Of a stretch of 14,012 nucleotides of DNA, positions 6,133 to 12,576 are shown in pieces (positions within the stretch are counted from its first letter, which is position 1; each line of letters opens with the position of its first letter). Source of the stretch: JAKLKS01 sp964370855 (GTDB lineage Bacteria; Planctomycetota; JAJSAM01; JAKLKS01); assembly GCA_964370855.1 (NCBI GenBank), contig CAYJMF010000116.1:1-14012 (forward strand), written 5' to 3'. Position numbers and translations under genes: made by a program. Below the pieces are notes generated by a model. That model ran no database searches. It was given only the letters and a program-made list of their open reading frames with translations, and was not told the DNA's origin.

Positions 6133-6838
6133 ACCGCCCCCCGTCGTCGGTCCGCCGCACCGCCACACCCTCCCTCCCCTCCACGCAGAGCGCCCCGGCG
6201 AACCCCGCCCCGAAGTCGAGATCGAGGAGCGTCCACCGCCCCGCCTCCGCGGGGTCGGGCCGGGTCGAGAGGAGCCGCGCCTCCCCGGGCCCGTGGGAGA
6301 CCTCGAAGGAATCCAGGGAGACGGTGATCCCGAACCCGCGGGCCTTGAGCCACGCCTCCTTGCGGGTCCAGACGCGGTGGAAGGCGGCGGACCGCTCCCC
6401 CGCCGGCAGCGCGAGGATCGCCGCCGCCTCGGCGGGGGCAAAGTATCTATTCATGATACTTTCCACGGGCCGCTCCGGCCGCACCGCCTCGACGTCGAGT
6501 CCCACCTCCCGGTGGAGCGCCACGGCGCAGGCCCAGAGCCCACCGGAGTGGCTCACGTTGAAGCGCCAGCGCCCCTGCCCGCACTCCCCGCCGAGGCGGG
6601 GCTTGCCGAGGTCGTCCTCGAAGAGCCGGAGCGCCCCCGGCGCCCCCCCCGCGAGGGAGGCGAGGAGGAGCCGGAGCCGTCCCCGGGAGACGGTGAAGGC
6701 CCGCCGCGGCTCCTCGAAGGCGAAGGCGTCGGCCCGGGCCCGCTCCCCCGGGGACAGCAGGGCGCGGAAGGCGGCCAGCGCGGCGTCGTCGGCGGCGAGC
6801 GGCGCCGTGCGGATCTCGACCACCGTCGCCCCCGTCAC
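6131..6838 (-). CDS. 4'-phosphopantetheinyl transferase, Sfp type
   Basis: A 235-aa enzyme that moves the phosphopantetheine arm of CoA onto a serine of acyl or peptidyl carrier proteins. Visible signatures are FNVSHSGG (93-100), the Mg-binding GLDVEAV (113-119, Asp115 and Glu117), and WTRKEAWLKARG (157-168, with Lys160, Glu161 and Lys165). RYFAPAE near 131-137 is the usual insert between the two metal motifs. The length fits the Sfp class rather than the short AcpS class. The start is GTG at 6836-6838 in a GTGA overlap with the oleD stop, so translation is coupled to oleD. No carrier-protein, NRPS or PKS gene is in the window, so the partner is unknown; coupling suggests a role alongside hydrocarbon or lipid synthesis. 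Confidence 0.92.
   Translation of the reverse strand: MTGATVVEIRTAPLAADDAALAAFRALLSPGERARADAFAFEEPRRAFTVSRGRLRLLLASLAGGAPGALRLFEDDLGKPRLGGECGQGRWRFNVSHSGGLWACAVALHREVGLDVEAVRPERPVESIMNRYFAPAEAAAILALPAGERSAAFHRVWTRKEAWLKARGFGITVSLDSFEVSHGPGEARLLSTRPDPAEAGRWTLLDLDFGAGFAGALCVEGREGVAVRRTDDGGR
6440..6462. repeat. AT-rich inverted repeat inside the PPTase gene
   Basis: AAAGTATC (6440-6447) and GATACTTT (6455-6462) are perfect 8-bp inverted arms around TATTCAT. The patch encodes the region near SIMNRYFAPAE. It is the only strongly AT-rich patch within this otherwise very GC-rich gene. It has the look of an operator but may be only a codon-level accident at a conserved motif. Confidence 0.5.
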
Positions 6839-7830
6839 GCCCCGCCCCCGCGGATCCAGGCGGCGAGGCGCGCCATCCCCTCGTCCATCCCGACCCGGGG
6901 CTCGTATCCCAGGTCACGACGGGCCGCGCCGATGTCGAACCAGTGGGCCGTGGAGAGCTCCCGCGCGAGGAACCGCGTCATGCGGGGCTCGCCGGGCCGC
7001 CCGAGGAGGGAGTGGATCGTCTCCAGCACCCGTCCCGCCGCCAGCGCCGCCGCCGGGGAGACGGTCCGCCCCACCGGGGGGAGGCCCGCCGCGGCGAGGA
7101 TCCGGCCGAGGAGCTCCCGCATCGGCAGCGGGGTCCCGTCGGAGATGAAGTAGGCCCTCCCCGCACAGGGGGCCCCGGGGGCGAGGCGTTCCGCCGCGGC
7201 GAGGTGGGCGTCGGCGGCGTTGTCGATGTAGGTGGCGTCCACCCGCTTCGAGCCGTCCCCCACGAGGGCGAGGGTCCCCGCCCGCGCGCGGGCGAGGAGG
7301 CGGGGCACGAGGTGGTGGTCGCCGGGGCCCCAGACGAGGTGGGGCCGCAGCGCCACCGTGGCGAGCTCCGGCCCGTCGGCCTCGAGCACAAGCCGCTCCG
7401 CGGCGGCCTTGGTGGCGGGGTAGTGGGCCTCGAAGCGGGTCGCGAGGGGGACCGATTCGTCCACCCCCTCCATGTCGGAGCCGTCGAAGACGACGCTCGG
7501 CGTCGAGGTGTGGACGAGGCGGGGGACGCCGCGGCGGCGGCAGGCCTCCACGACGTTCCGGGTCCCGTCGACGTTGGCCCGGACGTACTCCTCCCGGGGG
7601 CCGGCGATGCCGGCGAGGGCCGCCGTGTGGAAGACGAGGCCGCAGCCCGCCGCGGCGTTGGCCACGGCGGCGAGGTTGGCCACGTCCCCCCGGTGGAGCT
7701 CCACCCCCGCCGGCAGGTCCGTGGCCCGGTGGCCCCGGGCCAGCACGCGGACCTCGTCCCCCCGCGCGACGAGCCGCTCGACGACGGCCCGTCCGAGGAA
7801 CCCCGTCCCGCCCGTGACCAGCACCCGCAT
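6835..7830 (-). CDS. oleD: 2-alkyl-3-oxoalkanoate reductase, OleD
   Basis: A 331-aa short-chain dehydrogenase/epimerase-type (3-beta-HSD-like) protein. The nucleotide-binding GGTGFLG is at 7-13, a Ser in HTSTPSVVFDG at about 107-117, and the catalytic YPATK has Tyr137 and Lys141. STPSVVF, LRPHLVWGPGDHHLVP and YFISDGTP are typical of OleD. It reduces the 2-alkyl-3-keto acid made by OleA to the 2-alkyl-3-hydroxy acid with NADPH. The ATG at 7830 gives the nucleotide-binding strand at the very N-terminus; a longer in-frame start at 7971 would add low-complexity residues and is rejected. oleA, oleB and oleC lie upstream on the same strand, which supports the call. The stop overlaps the PPTase start (GTGA). 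A TACACT hexamer 6 nt before the ATG suggests an independent leaderless transcript. Confidence 0.9.
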   Translation of the reverse strand: MRVLVTGGTGFLGRAVVERLVARGDEVRVLARGHRATDLPAGVELHRGDVANLAAVANAAAGCGLVFHTAALAGIAGPREEYVRANVDGTRNVVEACRRRGVPRLVHTSTPSVVFDGSDMEGVDESVPLATRFEAHYPATKAAAERLVLEADGPELATVALRPHLVWGPGDHHLVPRLLARARAGTLALVGDGSKRVDATYIDNAADAHLAAAERLAPGAPCAGRAYFISDGTPLPMRELLGRILAAAGLPPVGRTVSPAAALAAGRVLETIHSLLGRPGEPRMTRFLARELSTAHWFDIGAARRDLGYEPRVGMDEGMARLAAWIRGGGA

Positions 7831-7836
7831 CGAGGG

Positions 7837-7842
7837 AGTGTA
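7837..7842 (-). promoter_or_regulatory. Putative -10 element, leaderless start of oleD
   Basis: On the minus strand TACACT ends 6 nt before the ATG of oleD. No -35 match is seen at 16-18 bp, where the sequence is G/C only. The intervening CCCTCG is not a ribosome-binding site. Confidence 0.45.
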
Positions 7843-7872
7843 TGCGGGGGGAGGGACCGCGCCCCCATGGCC

Positions 7873-7947
7873 GGGGAGGGAGGGGGGTTGGGGCGGCGGG
7901 CCGAAAGCCGGCGCCCCCCCCCGTCGCCCCGCACCCCCCCGTACCCC
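7873..7947. other. G-quadruplex-prone tracts on both strands between oleD and ALDH
   Basis: On the + strand four G runs (7873-7876, 7878-7880, 7882-7887, 7890-7893) are separated by loops of 1, 1 and 2 nt. On the minus strand four G runs (C runs at 7914-7922, 7927-7930, 7934-7940, 7944-7947) have loops of 3-4 nt. Both lie in the 235-bp gene-free gap between divergent oleD (7830) and ALDH (8066). Extreme base composition alone could produce them. Confidence 0.6.
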
Positions 7948-8053
7948 GCCCAACCGTCCCACGGCCATCATCGGCCCCGCGGGGCCGCGCCTGCACGGAT
8001 CCCCGGGTCACGGGCCCCCCGCCTTGACCCGTGCCTCCCCGCCCTCCTCCGCC

Positions 8054-8059
8054 TAGAAT
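8054..8059 (+). promoter_or_regulatory. Putative -10 element, leaderless start of ALDH
   Basis: TAGAAT ends 6 nt before the ATG at 8066, with CCCGCC between them and no Shine-Dalgarno site. A TTGACC at 8024-8029 is 24 bp upstream, too far for a standard -35, so either the -35 is degenerate or an activator is involved. Confidence 0.45.
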
Positions 8060-8065
8060 CCCGCC

Positions 8066-9598
8066 ATGACCCCCACCGCCATCCGCGCCCTCCTCACCCG
8101 CCTCGGCATCGATCCCGAGGGGCTGAACCCCGGCGTCTACGACGGCGCCTTCCGCCCGGGCCGGGGGAAGCCCCTCGTCTCCCTCAATCCCGCCACCGGC
8201 AAGGTGCTCGGCCGCGTGGCCCGCGCCGACCGGCGGGACTACGGGGACGCCGTCGCCGCGGGCCTCGACGCCTTCCGCCGCTGGCGCATGGAGCCGGCCC
8301 CCCGCCGCGGGGAGATCGTCCGCCAGATCGGCGAAGAGCTCCGCCGCCGCAAGCACGACCTCGGCACCCTCGTCTCCCTCGAGAACGGGAAGATCCTCTC
8401 CGAGGGGCTCGGCGAGGTGCAGGAGATGATCGACATGGCCGACTTCGCCGTCGGCCAGTCCCGCCAGCTCTACGGCCTCGTCATGCAGAGCGAGCGGCCG
8501 CGCCACCGGATGACGGAGCAGTGGCACCCCCTCGGCACCGTGGGGGTCATCTCCGCCTTCAACTTCCCCGTGGCGGTGTGGGCCTGGAACGCCTTCCTCG
8601 CCGGGGTCTGCGGGGACGTGGTGCTCTGGAAGCCGGCCTCGCCGACGCCGCTCTGCGCGCTGGCCGTGACCCGCATCGTGGACCGGGTCCTCGCGGAGAC
8701 CGGCTGGCACGGGGTGTTCAACCTCGTCATCGGGAGCGGCGCCGAGGTCGGCGATCCCATGGCCGACGACGCGCGCATCCCCCTCGTCTCCCTCACCGGG
8801 TCGACGGCCGTGGGGAAGCTGGCGGCGGGCCGCATCGCGGCGCGCTTCGGCCGCTCCATCATGGAGCTCGGCGGGAACAACGGGGTCATCGTGCTCGACG
8901 ACGCCGACCGGGAGCTGGCGCTTCGGGCGGTGCTCTTCGGCGCCGTGGGCACGGCGGGGCAGCGGTGCACCTCCACGCGGCGGCTCTTCCTCCAGAAGGG
9001 GATCGCGCGGGAGTTCACGAGGCGGCTGATGCGGGCCTACGGGCGCATCGTCATCGGGGATCCCCTGGACCCGGGCACCCTCTGCGGGCCGCTCATCGAC
9101 CGGGACGCCGTGGACGCCTTCGCCGCGGCGCTGGCGCGCATCCGGAAGGAGGGCGGGAAGGTCCTCCGCGGCGGGAGGGTGCTCGACCGGCCGGGGAACT
9201 TCGTCGAGCCCACGGTGGTGCGCGCGCCCCTCGGCTTCCCCTTCTCCTTCGAGGAGACCTTCGCCCCCATCCTCTACGTCTTCGAGGTGGAGGATCTCGA
9301 CGAGGCGCTGCTCCACCACAACTCCGTGCCCCAGGGGCTCTCCTCGTCCATCTTCACGGACTCCGTCCGGTCGGCGGAGCGGTTCCTCTCGGCGGAGGGC
9401 TCCGACTGCGGCATCGCCAACGTGAACATCGGCACCAGCGGCGCCGAGATCGGCGGCGCCTTCGGCGGCGAGAAGGAGACCGGCGGCGGCCGCGAGGCCG
9501 GCAGCGACGCATGGAAGGCCTACATGCGCCGCCAGACCTGCACCGTCAACGGCAGCGCCGATCTCCCCCTGGCCCAGGGGGTGAAGTTCGGCGACTGA
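8066..9598 (+). CDS. Aldehyde dehydrogenase, ALDH7/alpha-aminoadipic semialdehyde dehydrogenase type
   Basis: A 510-aa NAD(P)-dependent aldehyde dehydrogenase of normal family length. Catalytic residues are Cys301 in GTAGQRCTSTRR and Glu267 in IMELGGNN. The oxyanion Asn166 is in SAFNFPVAVW and coenzyme-binding Lys189 in WKPAS. EMIDMADFAVGQSRQLYG (120-137), EETFAPILYVF and the C-terminal GGEKETGGGREAGSDAWK are characteristic of the ALDH7A1/antiquitin branch, known for oxidising alpha-aminoadipic semialdehyde in lysine breakdown. It lies on the opposite strand between oleC and oleD with its own putative promoter and a shared terminator hairpin, so it is probably not an ole enzyme. No other lysine-catabolism gene is visible, so another semialdehyde or aldehyde substrate is possible. 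The ATG at 8066 is the first plausible start. Confidence 0.92.
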   Translation: MTPTAIRALLTRLGIDPEGLNPGVYDGAFRPGRGKPLVSLNPATGKVLGRVARADRRDYGDAVAAGLDAFRRWRMEPAPRRGEIVRQIGEELRRRKHDLGTLVSLENGKILSEGLGEVQEMIDMADFAVGQSRQLYGLVMQSERPRHRMTEQWHPLGTVGVISAFNFPVAVWAWNAFLAGVCGDVVLWKPASPTPLCALAVTRIVDRVLAETGWHGVFNLVIGSGAEVGDPMADDARIPLVSLTGSTAVGKLAAGRIAARFGRSIMELGGNNGVIVLDDADRELALRAVLFGAVGTAGQRCTSTRRLFLQKGIAREFTRRLMRAYGRIVIGDPLDPGTLCGPLIDRDAVDAFAAALARIRKEGGKVLRGGRVLDRPGNFVEPTVVRAPLGFPFSFEETFAPILYVFEVEDLDEALLHHNSVPQGLSSSIFTDSVRSAERFLSAEGSDCGIANVNIGTSGAEIGGAFGGEKETGGGREAGSDAWKAYMRRQTCTVNGSADLPLAQGVKFGD

Positions 9599-9631
9599 CG
9601 CCGCCGCGGCGGGGCCGCGACGGCGGCGTCA
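9596..9631. terminator. Bidirectional terminator hairpin containing both stop codons
   Basis: TGACGCCGCCG (9596-9606) and CGGCGGCGTCA (9621-9631) are perfect 11-bp inverted arms. The first three bases of one arm are the ALDH TGA stop and the last three of the other are the oleC TGA stop (read TCA on +). GCGGC (9606-9610) and GCCGC (9614-9618) offer an alternative inner hairpin with a GGG loop. There is no T-tract, so termination efficiency is uncertain. Confidence 0.65.
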
Positions 9632-11245
9632 CCGCGCCGCCCAGCGGGCGAGCTCCTCGCGCCGGATCTTCGCGTTGTGGCGCGTGTCCACCGGGAGGGG
9701 GCCCTTGAACATCAGGACCTCCCGGATTCCCCGCGTGCACGGCGCCCCCTCCCCCAGGCGAAGGAGCTCCTCCTCGAGGTTCCCCCCGCCGGGAGCCGTG
9801 GGCTCCCTCTCCACCACGGCGACCGCCCGCTGCCGCCCCTCCTCCCCCACCCCCACCACCGCCGTCCGCCGCACCGCGGGATGGGCGTTGAACACCCCCT
9901 CGCACTGGTCGGCGCAGAGGTCCCCCGCCGCGGTCCGCACCCGCTGGCTCTTCCGCCCGCAGTACCAGAGCCGCCCCGCCCCGTCCCGGTAGCCGAGGTC
10001 CCCCATGCGGTGCCAGAAGCCGCCGTCGGCGTCCCCCGTCTTCGTCAGGAGGTCGGCGTCGGGCCTCCCGAAGTAGCCGCGGGTCACCTGGGGCCCGCGC
10101 ACGACGAACTCCCCCGTCGTTCCCGCCGGGACCTCGAGCCCGGGGTCCCATCGCAGGACCTCCCCGTCGTCCACGCGCATCACCCGCACCTCGACCCCCT
10201 CCACGGGCCGCCCGACGCAGATCCCCTCCCCCGCCGCGGTCCGGGCCGCCGTCTCCCCGAGGATTTCCGGGTGGGCGATGGAGGCCACGGGCAGCGCCTC
10301 CGTGGCCCCGTAGGGAGTGTGGAGGAGGGCCCCCACCGGCAGCGCCCGCGCGAACCGCTCCACGGTGCGGGCCGGCACCGGCGCGCCGGCGGAGATGACC
10401 CGCCGCAGCGTCGGGAACCGGGTCCCCGTCGTCTCGCAGTACCGCGCCAGGGGCTCGAGCAGGGCCGGCGACCCGAACATCGTGGTCACGCGGTACTCCG
10501 CGATGGCCCGCGCGAGCTTCGCCGGGTCCGCCGCCGCGGGCCGGGAGGCGTCCATGTCCGGGACCACGGTGGTCATGCCCAGCGCCGGGTCGAAGAGGGC
10601 GAAGAGGGGGAAGGTCGGGAGGTCCACCTCGCCGGGCTCGATGGAGAAGGCGCGCCGCACCATTTCCACCTGGGCCGCCATGTTCCCGTGGGAGTAGACG
10701 GCGCCCCGGGGCGGCCCCGTGGATCCGCTGGTGAAGAGGATGGCCGCCGGCGAAGCGGCGGTGGTCGGCGCCCGGTCGGCGCCGCCGCTCCCGCCGAGGC
10801 GGCGCACGCGGTTCAGCGTCGTCCTGCCGGGGAGGGGGGGCATGCCGACGCTGATCTTCGGTCCCCGGATCCGGCCCCAGAGCCCGAGGAAGCACCGCGC
10901 GAAGAACGCCTTCCCGACGCCGATGAAGGCCCCCGGCGCCGCCTCGACAAGGCAGCGCCGCGCCTTCGCGATGCCCATCCCCGGGTCCACGACGACGGGC
11001 ACCGCGCCGGCCCGCAGCAGCCCGAACACCAGCGGGTAGAAGTCGCGCCCCGGGGGCACGAGGAGCACCGCCCGGGTCCCCGGCGCGATGCCGGCCCGCG
11101 CCATCCCCCGGGCGATGAGGTCGGCGTCCTCGTCGAGGTCGGCGTAGGAGACCCGCTCCCCGCCGGGGAGGATCAGCGCCGGCGCCCCCGGATCCCGGCG
11201 GGCTGCGGCGGCGAGGGCGTCGGCGATGTTCAGTCGGTCGTCCAC
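9629..11245 (-). CDS. oleC: Olefin beta-lactone synthetase, OleC (AMP-binding enzyme)
   Basis: A 538-aa member of the ANL adenylating superfamily. The ATP loop is FTSGSTGPPRG (171-181, Arg where Lys is usual), then YGATEALPV (312-320), RMGDLGYRD (413-421) and GRKSQRVRT (430-438). The C-terminal catalytic lysine is in DTRHNAKIRREELARW (Lys526). VVVDPGMGIAKARRCL, GAFIGVGKA and the RHNAKI block distinguish OleC from ordinary acyl-CoA ligases. OleC uses ATP to convert the 2-alkyl-3-hydroxy acid from OleD to a beta-lactone. I place the start at GTG 11243-11245 (DDRLNIADAL follows) because TAAAGT lies 7 nt upstream and the extra N-terminus from 11326 would be non-homologous and read through a palindrome; GTG at 11252-11254 is an alternative. 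The gene is separated from oleB by a plus-strand ATPase gene, unlike the contiguous or fused oleBC of many genomes. Confidence 0.92.
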   Translation of the reverse strand: MDDRLNIADALAAAARRDPGAPALILPGGERVSYADLDEDADLIARGMARAGIAPGTRAVLLVPPGRDFYPLVFGLLRAGAVPVVVDPGMGIAKARRCLVEAAPGAFIGVGKAFFARCFLGLWGRIRGPKISVGMPPLPGRTTLNRVRRLGGSGGADRAPTTAASPAAILFTSGSTGPPRGAVYSHGNMAAQVEMVRRAFSIEPGEVDLPTFPLFALFDPALGMTTVVPDMDASRPAAADPAKLARAIAEYRVTTMFGSPALLEPLARYCETTGTRFPTLRRVISAGAPVPARTVERFARALPVGALLHTPYGATEALPVASIAHPEILGETAARTAAGEGICVGRPVEGVEVRVMRVDDGEVLRWDPGLEVPAGTTGEFVVRGPQVTRGYFGRPDADLLTKTGDADGGFWHRMGDLGYRDGAGRLWYCGRKSQRVRTAAGDLCADQCEGVFNAHPAVRRTAVVGVGEEGRQRAVAVVEREPTAPGGGNLEEELLRLGEGAPCTRGIREVLMFKGPLPVDTRHNAKIRREELARWAAR

Positions 11246-11252
11246 GGGGGCC

Positions 11253-11281
11253 ACTTTACGGAGATCCCCCGCACGACGCAA
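11253..11281 (-). promoter_or_regulatory. Putative oleC promoter
   Basis: On the minus strand TTGCGT (11276-11281) and TAAAGT (11253-11258) are 17 bp apart. The -10 ends 7 nt before the GTG at 11245, again implying a leaderless message. No Shine-Dalgarno site is present in the intervening GGCCCCC. Confidence 0.5.
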
Positions 11282-11312
11282 CTCGTTGCCGGAGGGAGGC
11301 TTGCGCCATTTC

Positions 11313-11340
11313 TTGCAATTTTGCATTCGGAATGCAAAAT
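11313..11340 (+). promoter_or_regulatory. Putative ATPase promoter inside the palindrome
   Basis: TTGCAA (11313-11318), a 16-bp spacer and CAAAAT (11335-11340) match 4/6 at each consensus hexamer. The -10 ends 9 nt before the ATG at 11350, the spacing seen for other leaderless candidates here. Because the arms are symmetric, a mirror promoter would point toward oleC. A repressor bound to the palindrome would block both. Confidence 0.4.
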
Positions 11341-11344
11341 TGCA
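11314..11344. repeat. 31-bp perfect palindrome between oleC and the ATPase gene
   Basis: TGCAATTTTGCATT (11314-11327) and AATGCAAAATTGCA (11331-11344) are exact inverted 14-bp arms around CGG. It is far more AT-rich than its surroundings. Each strand contains ATG-CAA-AAT-TGC, so a spurious MQNC start appears in both directions. It sits 6 nt before the preferred ATPase ATG (11350). It probably serves as an operator, or as a terminal/recognition sequence carried along with this ATPase gene. Confidence 0.9.
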
Positions 11345-11349
11345 CAGGC

Positions 11350-12576
11350 ATGGCCCACGTCCCTCCCGTCCGTTTCCGGCGCACCCTGGCCGCCCACCTG
11401 CGCCGGGCCGCCCGCCAGTTCCCTGCCGTCGTTCTTACGGGCCCCCGCCAGGCTGGGAAGACCACCCTGCTCCGGCACGTCGCCGGCCGGTCCACCCGGT
11501 TCGTCTCCCTCGAGGCCCCGGACGTCCGCGCCGAAGCGGCCGCCGATCCGCGGGGGTTCCTGGACCGCCACCCCCCGCCGGTCATCCTGGACGAGATCCA
11601 GCACGCCCCGGTCCTCCTCCCCTACATCAAGGAGCGCATCGACGAGCGGCGCTCCCGTCCGGGCCAGTTCCTCCTGACCGGATCCCAGAATCTGCTCCTT
11701 CTCCAGAACGTGACCGAATCCCTCGCGGGGAGGGCGGCGATCCTCCGCCTGCTTCCCCTGACCCGCCGGGAGATCCGGGGGCGGCCCGCCGCCCCGCTCC
11801 CGTGGGAAGGGAACGCCCCCGGCCGCCGGCGATCGACGGCCCCATCGCCCGGCGCGCTCCTGCTCCGGGGCGGCTACCCGGAGCTCTGGGCGCGCCCGGA
11901 CCTCGACCCCGACCTCTGGTTCACTTCCTACAACCAGACCTACCTGGAGCGGGACGTACGCATGGTGCGGCAGGTGGCGGACCTCTCCCAGTTCCAGACC
12001 TTCCTGCGGGCGCTGGCCGCCCGCAGCGGGGGCCTCCTAGATCTCTCCGGGCTGTCGAGGGACACGGGGATATCGGTGAACACCGTAAAGGCGTGGATCG
12101 GGGTTCTCGAGGCGACCCACCAGGCGATCCTCGTGCGTCCCTACCATGCCAGCATCGCGAAGCGCCTCGTGAAGACCCCCCGCCTCTACTTCACCGACAC
12201 GGGCATCCTCTGCCACCTGCTGGGCATCGAGGACGCCTCCCGGGCCATGAAGGGGCCGGAGGCGGGGTTCCTCTTCGAGACCGCCGTCATCTCCGAGGTC
12301 TACAAGTCCCTCCTCCACCGTGGTCGCGAGCCGCGGCTCTACTTCTGGCGGACGTCCACGGGCGTGGAGGTGGACCTCCTCGTGGAGACCCCCGGCGGAA
12401 TCGTCTCCATCGAGTGCAAGTCCGCCGGGACCCCGCGCCCGGCCATGGCCGACGGCCTCCTCTCCCTGAAGCGGGACCTCGGGGACCGCGTAGCGCGCGG
12501 CTTCGTCGTTCACGGGGGGCAGGACCGGGGGGAACTCGCTCCCGGCGTCGAGGCGATTCCGCTGGCGGACCTCTAG
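11350..12576 (+). CDS. AAA-type ATPase with C-terminal DUF4143 domain
   Basis: A 408-aa P-loop ATPase. Walker A is GPRQAGKT (31-38), Walker B is PVILDEIQ (77-84), and a sensor strand is FLLTGSQN (107-114). The DUF4143 part begins near GGYPELW (174-180) and TYLERDVR. It continues through a winged-helix-like stretch (about 230-262), YFTDTGILCHLLG (280-292) and FLFETAVISEVYKS. It ends in a PD-(D/E)XK-like fold with Glu340/Asp342 and the ECK of IVSIECKS (Lys357). The biological role of this widespread family is unknown. The ATG at 11350 gives the family-like short N-terminus; ATG 11332 lies inside the palindrome and is less likely. It lies against the direction of the ole genes, splitting oleB from oleC, and its TAG stop overlaps the oleB TAG stop on the other strand. 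Codon third positions look somewhat less GC-extreme than in the neighbours, which would fit acquisition by transfer. Confidence 0.92.
   Translation: MAHVPPVRFRRTLAAHLRRAARQFPAVVLTGPRQAGKTTLLRHVAGRSTRFVSLEAPDVRAEAAADPRGFLDRHPPPVILDEIQHAPVLLPYIKERIDERRSRPGQFLLTGSQNLLLLQNVTESLAGRAAILRLLPLTRREIRGRPAAPLPWEGNAPGRRRSTAPSPGALLLRGGYPELWARPDLDPDLWFTSYNQTYLERDVRMVRQVADLSQFQTFLRALAARSGGLLDLSGLSRDTGISVNTVKAWIGVLEATHQAILVRPYHASIAKRLVKTPRLYFTDTGILCHLLGIEDASRAMKGPEAGFLFETAVISEVYKSLLHRGREPRLYFWRTSTGVEVDLLVETPGGIVSIECKSAGTPRPAMADGLLSLKRDLGDRVARGFVVHGGQDRGELAPGVEAIPLADL

Noticed and set aside
6914..9319. 801-codon minus-strand open frame
   Set aside because: Antisense to the well-supported ALDH and out of frame with oleD; low-complexity translation and no family signature.
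6943..9708. Very long + strand open frame of 921 codons
   Set aside because: It runs antisense to oleD and out of frame over ALDH, is made of Arg/Gly/Pro/His-rich low-complexity sequence, and has no motif. It is a by-product of extreme GC content.
11246..11326. Longer N-terminus for oleC starting within the palindrome
   Set aside because: The MQNC start is a product of palindrome symmetry, the added residues do not resemble OleC, and a promoter-like -10 would lie inside the gene.
11350..12576. Toxin-antitoxin or defence system around the ATPase
   Set aside because: No partner gene is present; both neighbours are ole genes. The DUF4143 family alone does not justify a defence call.
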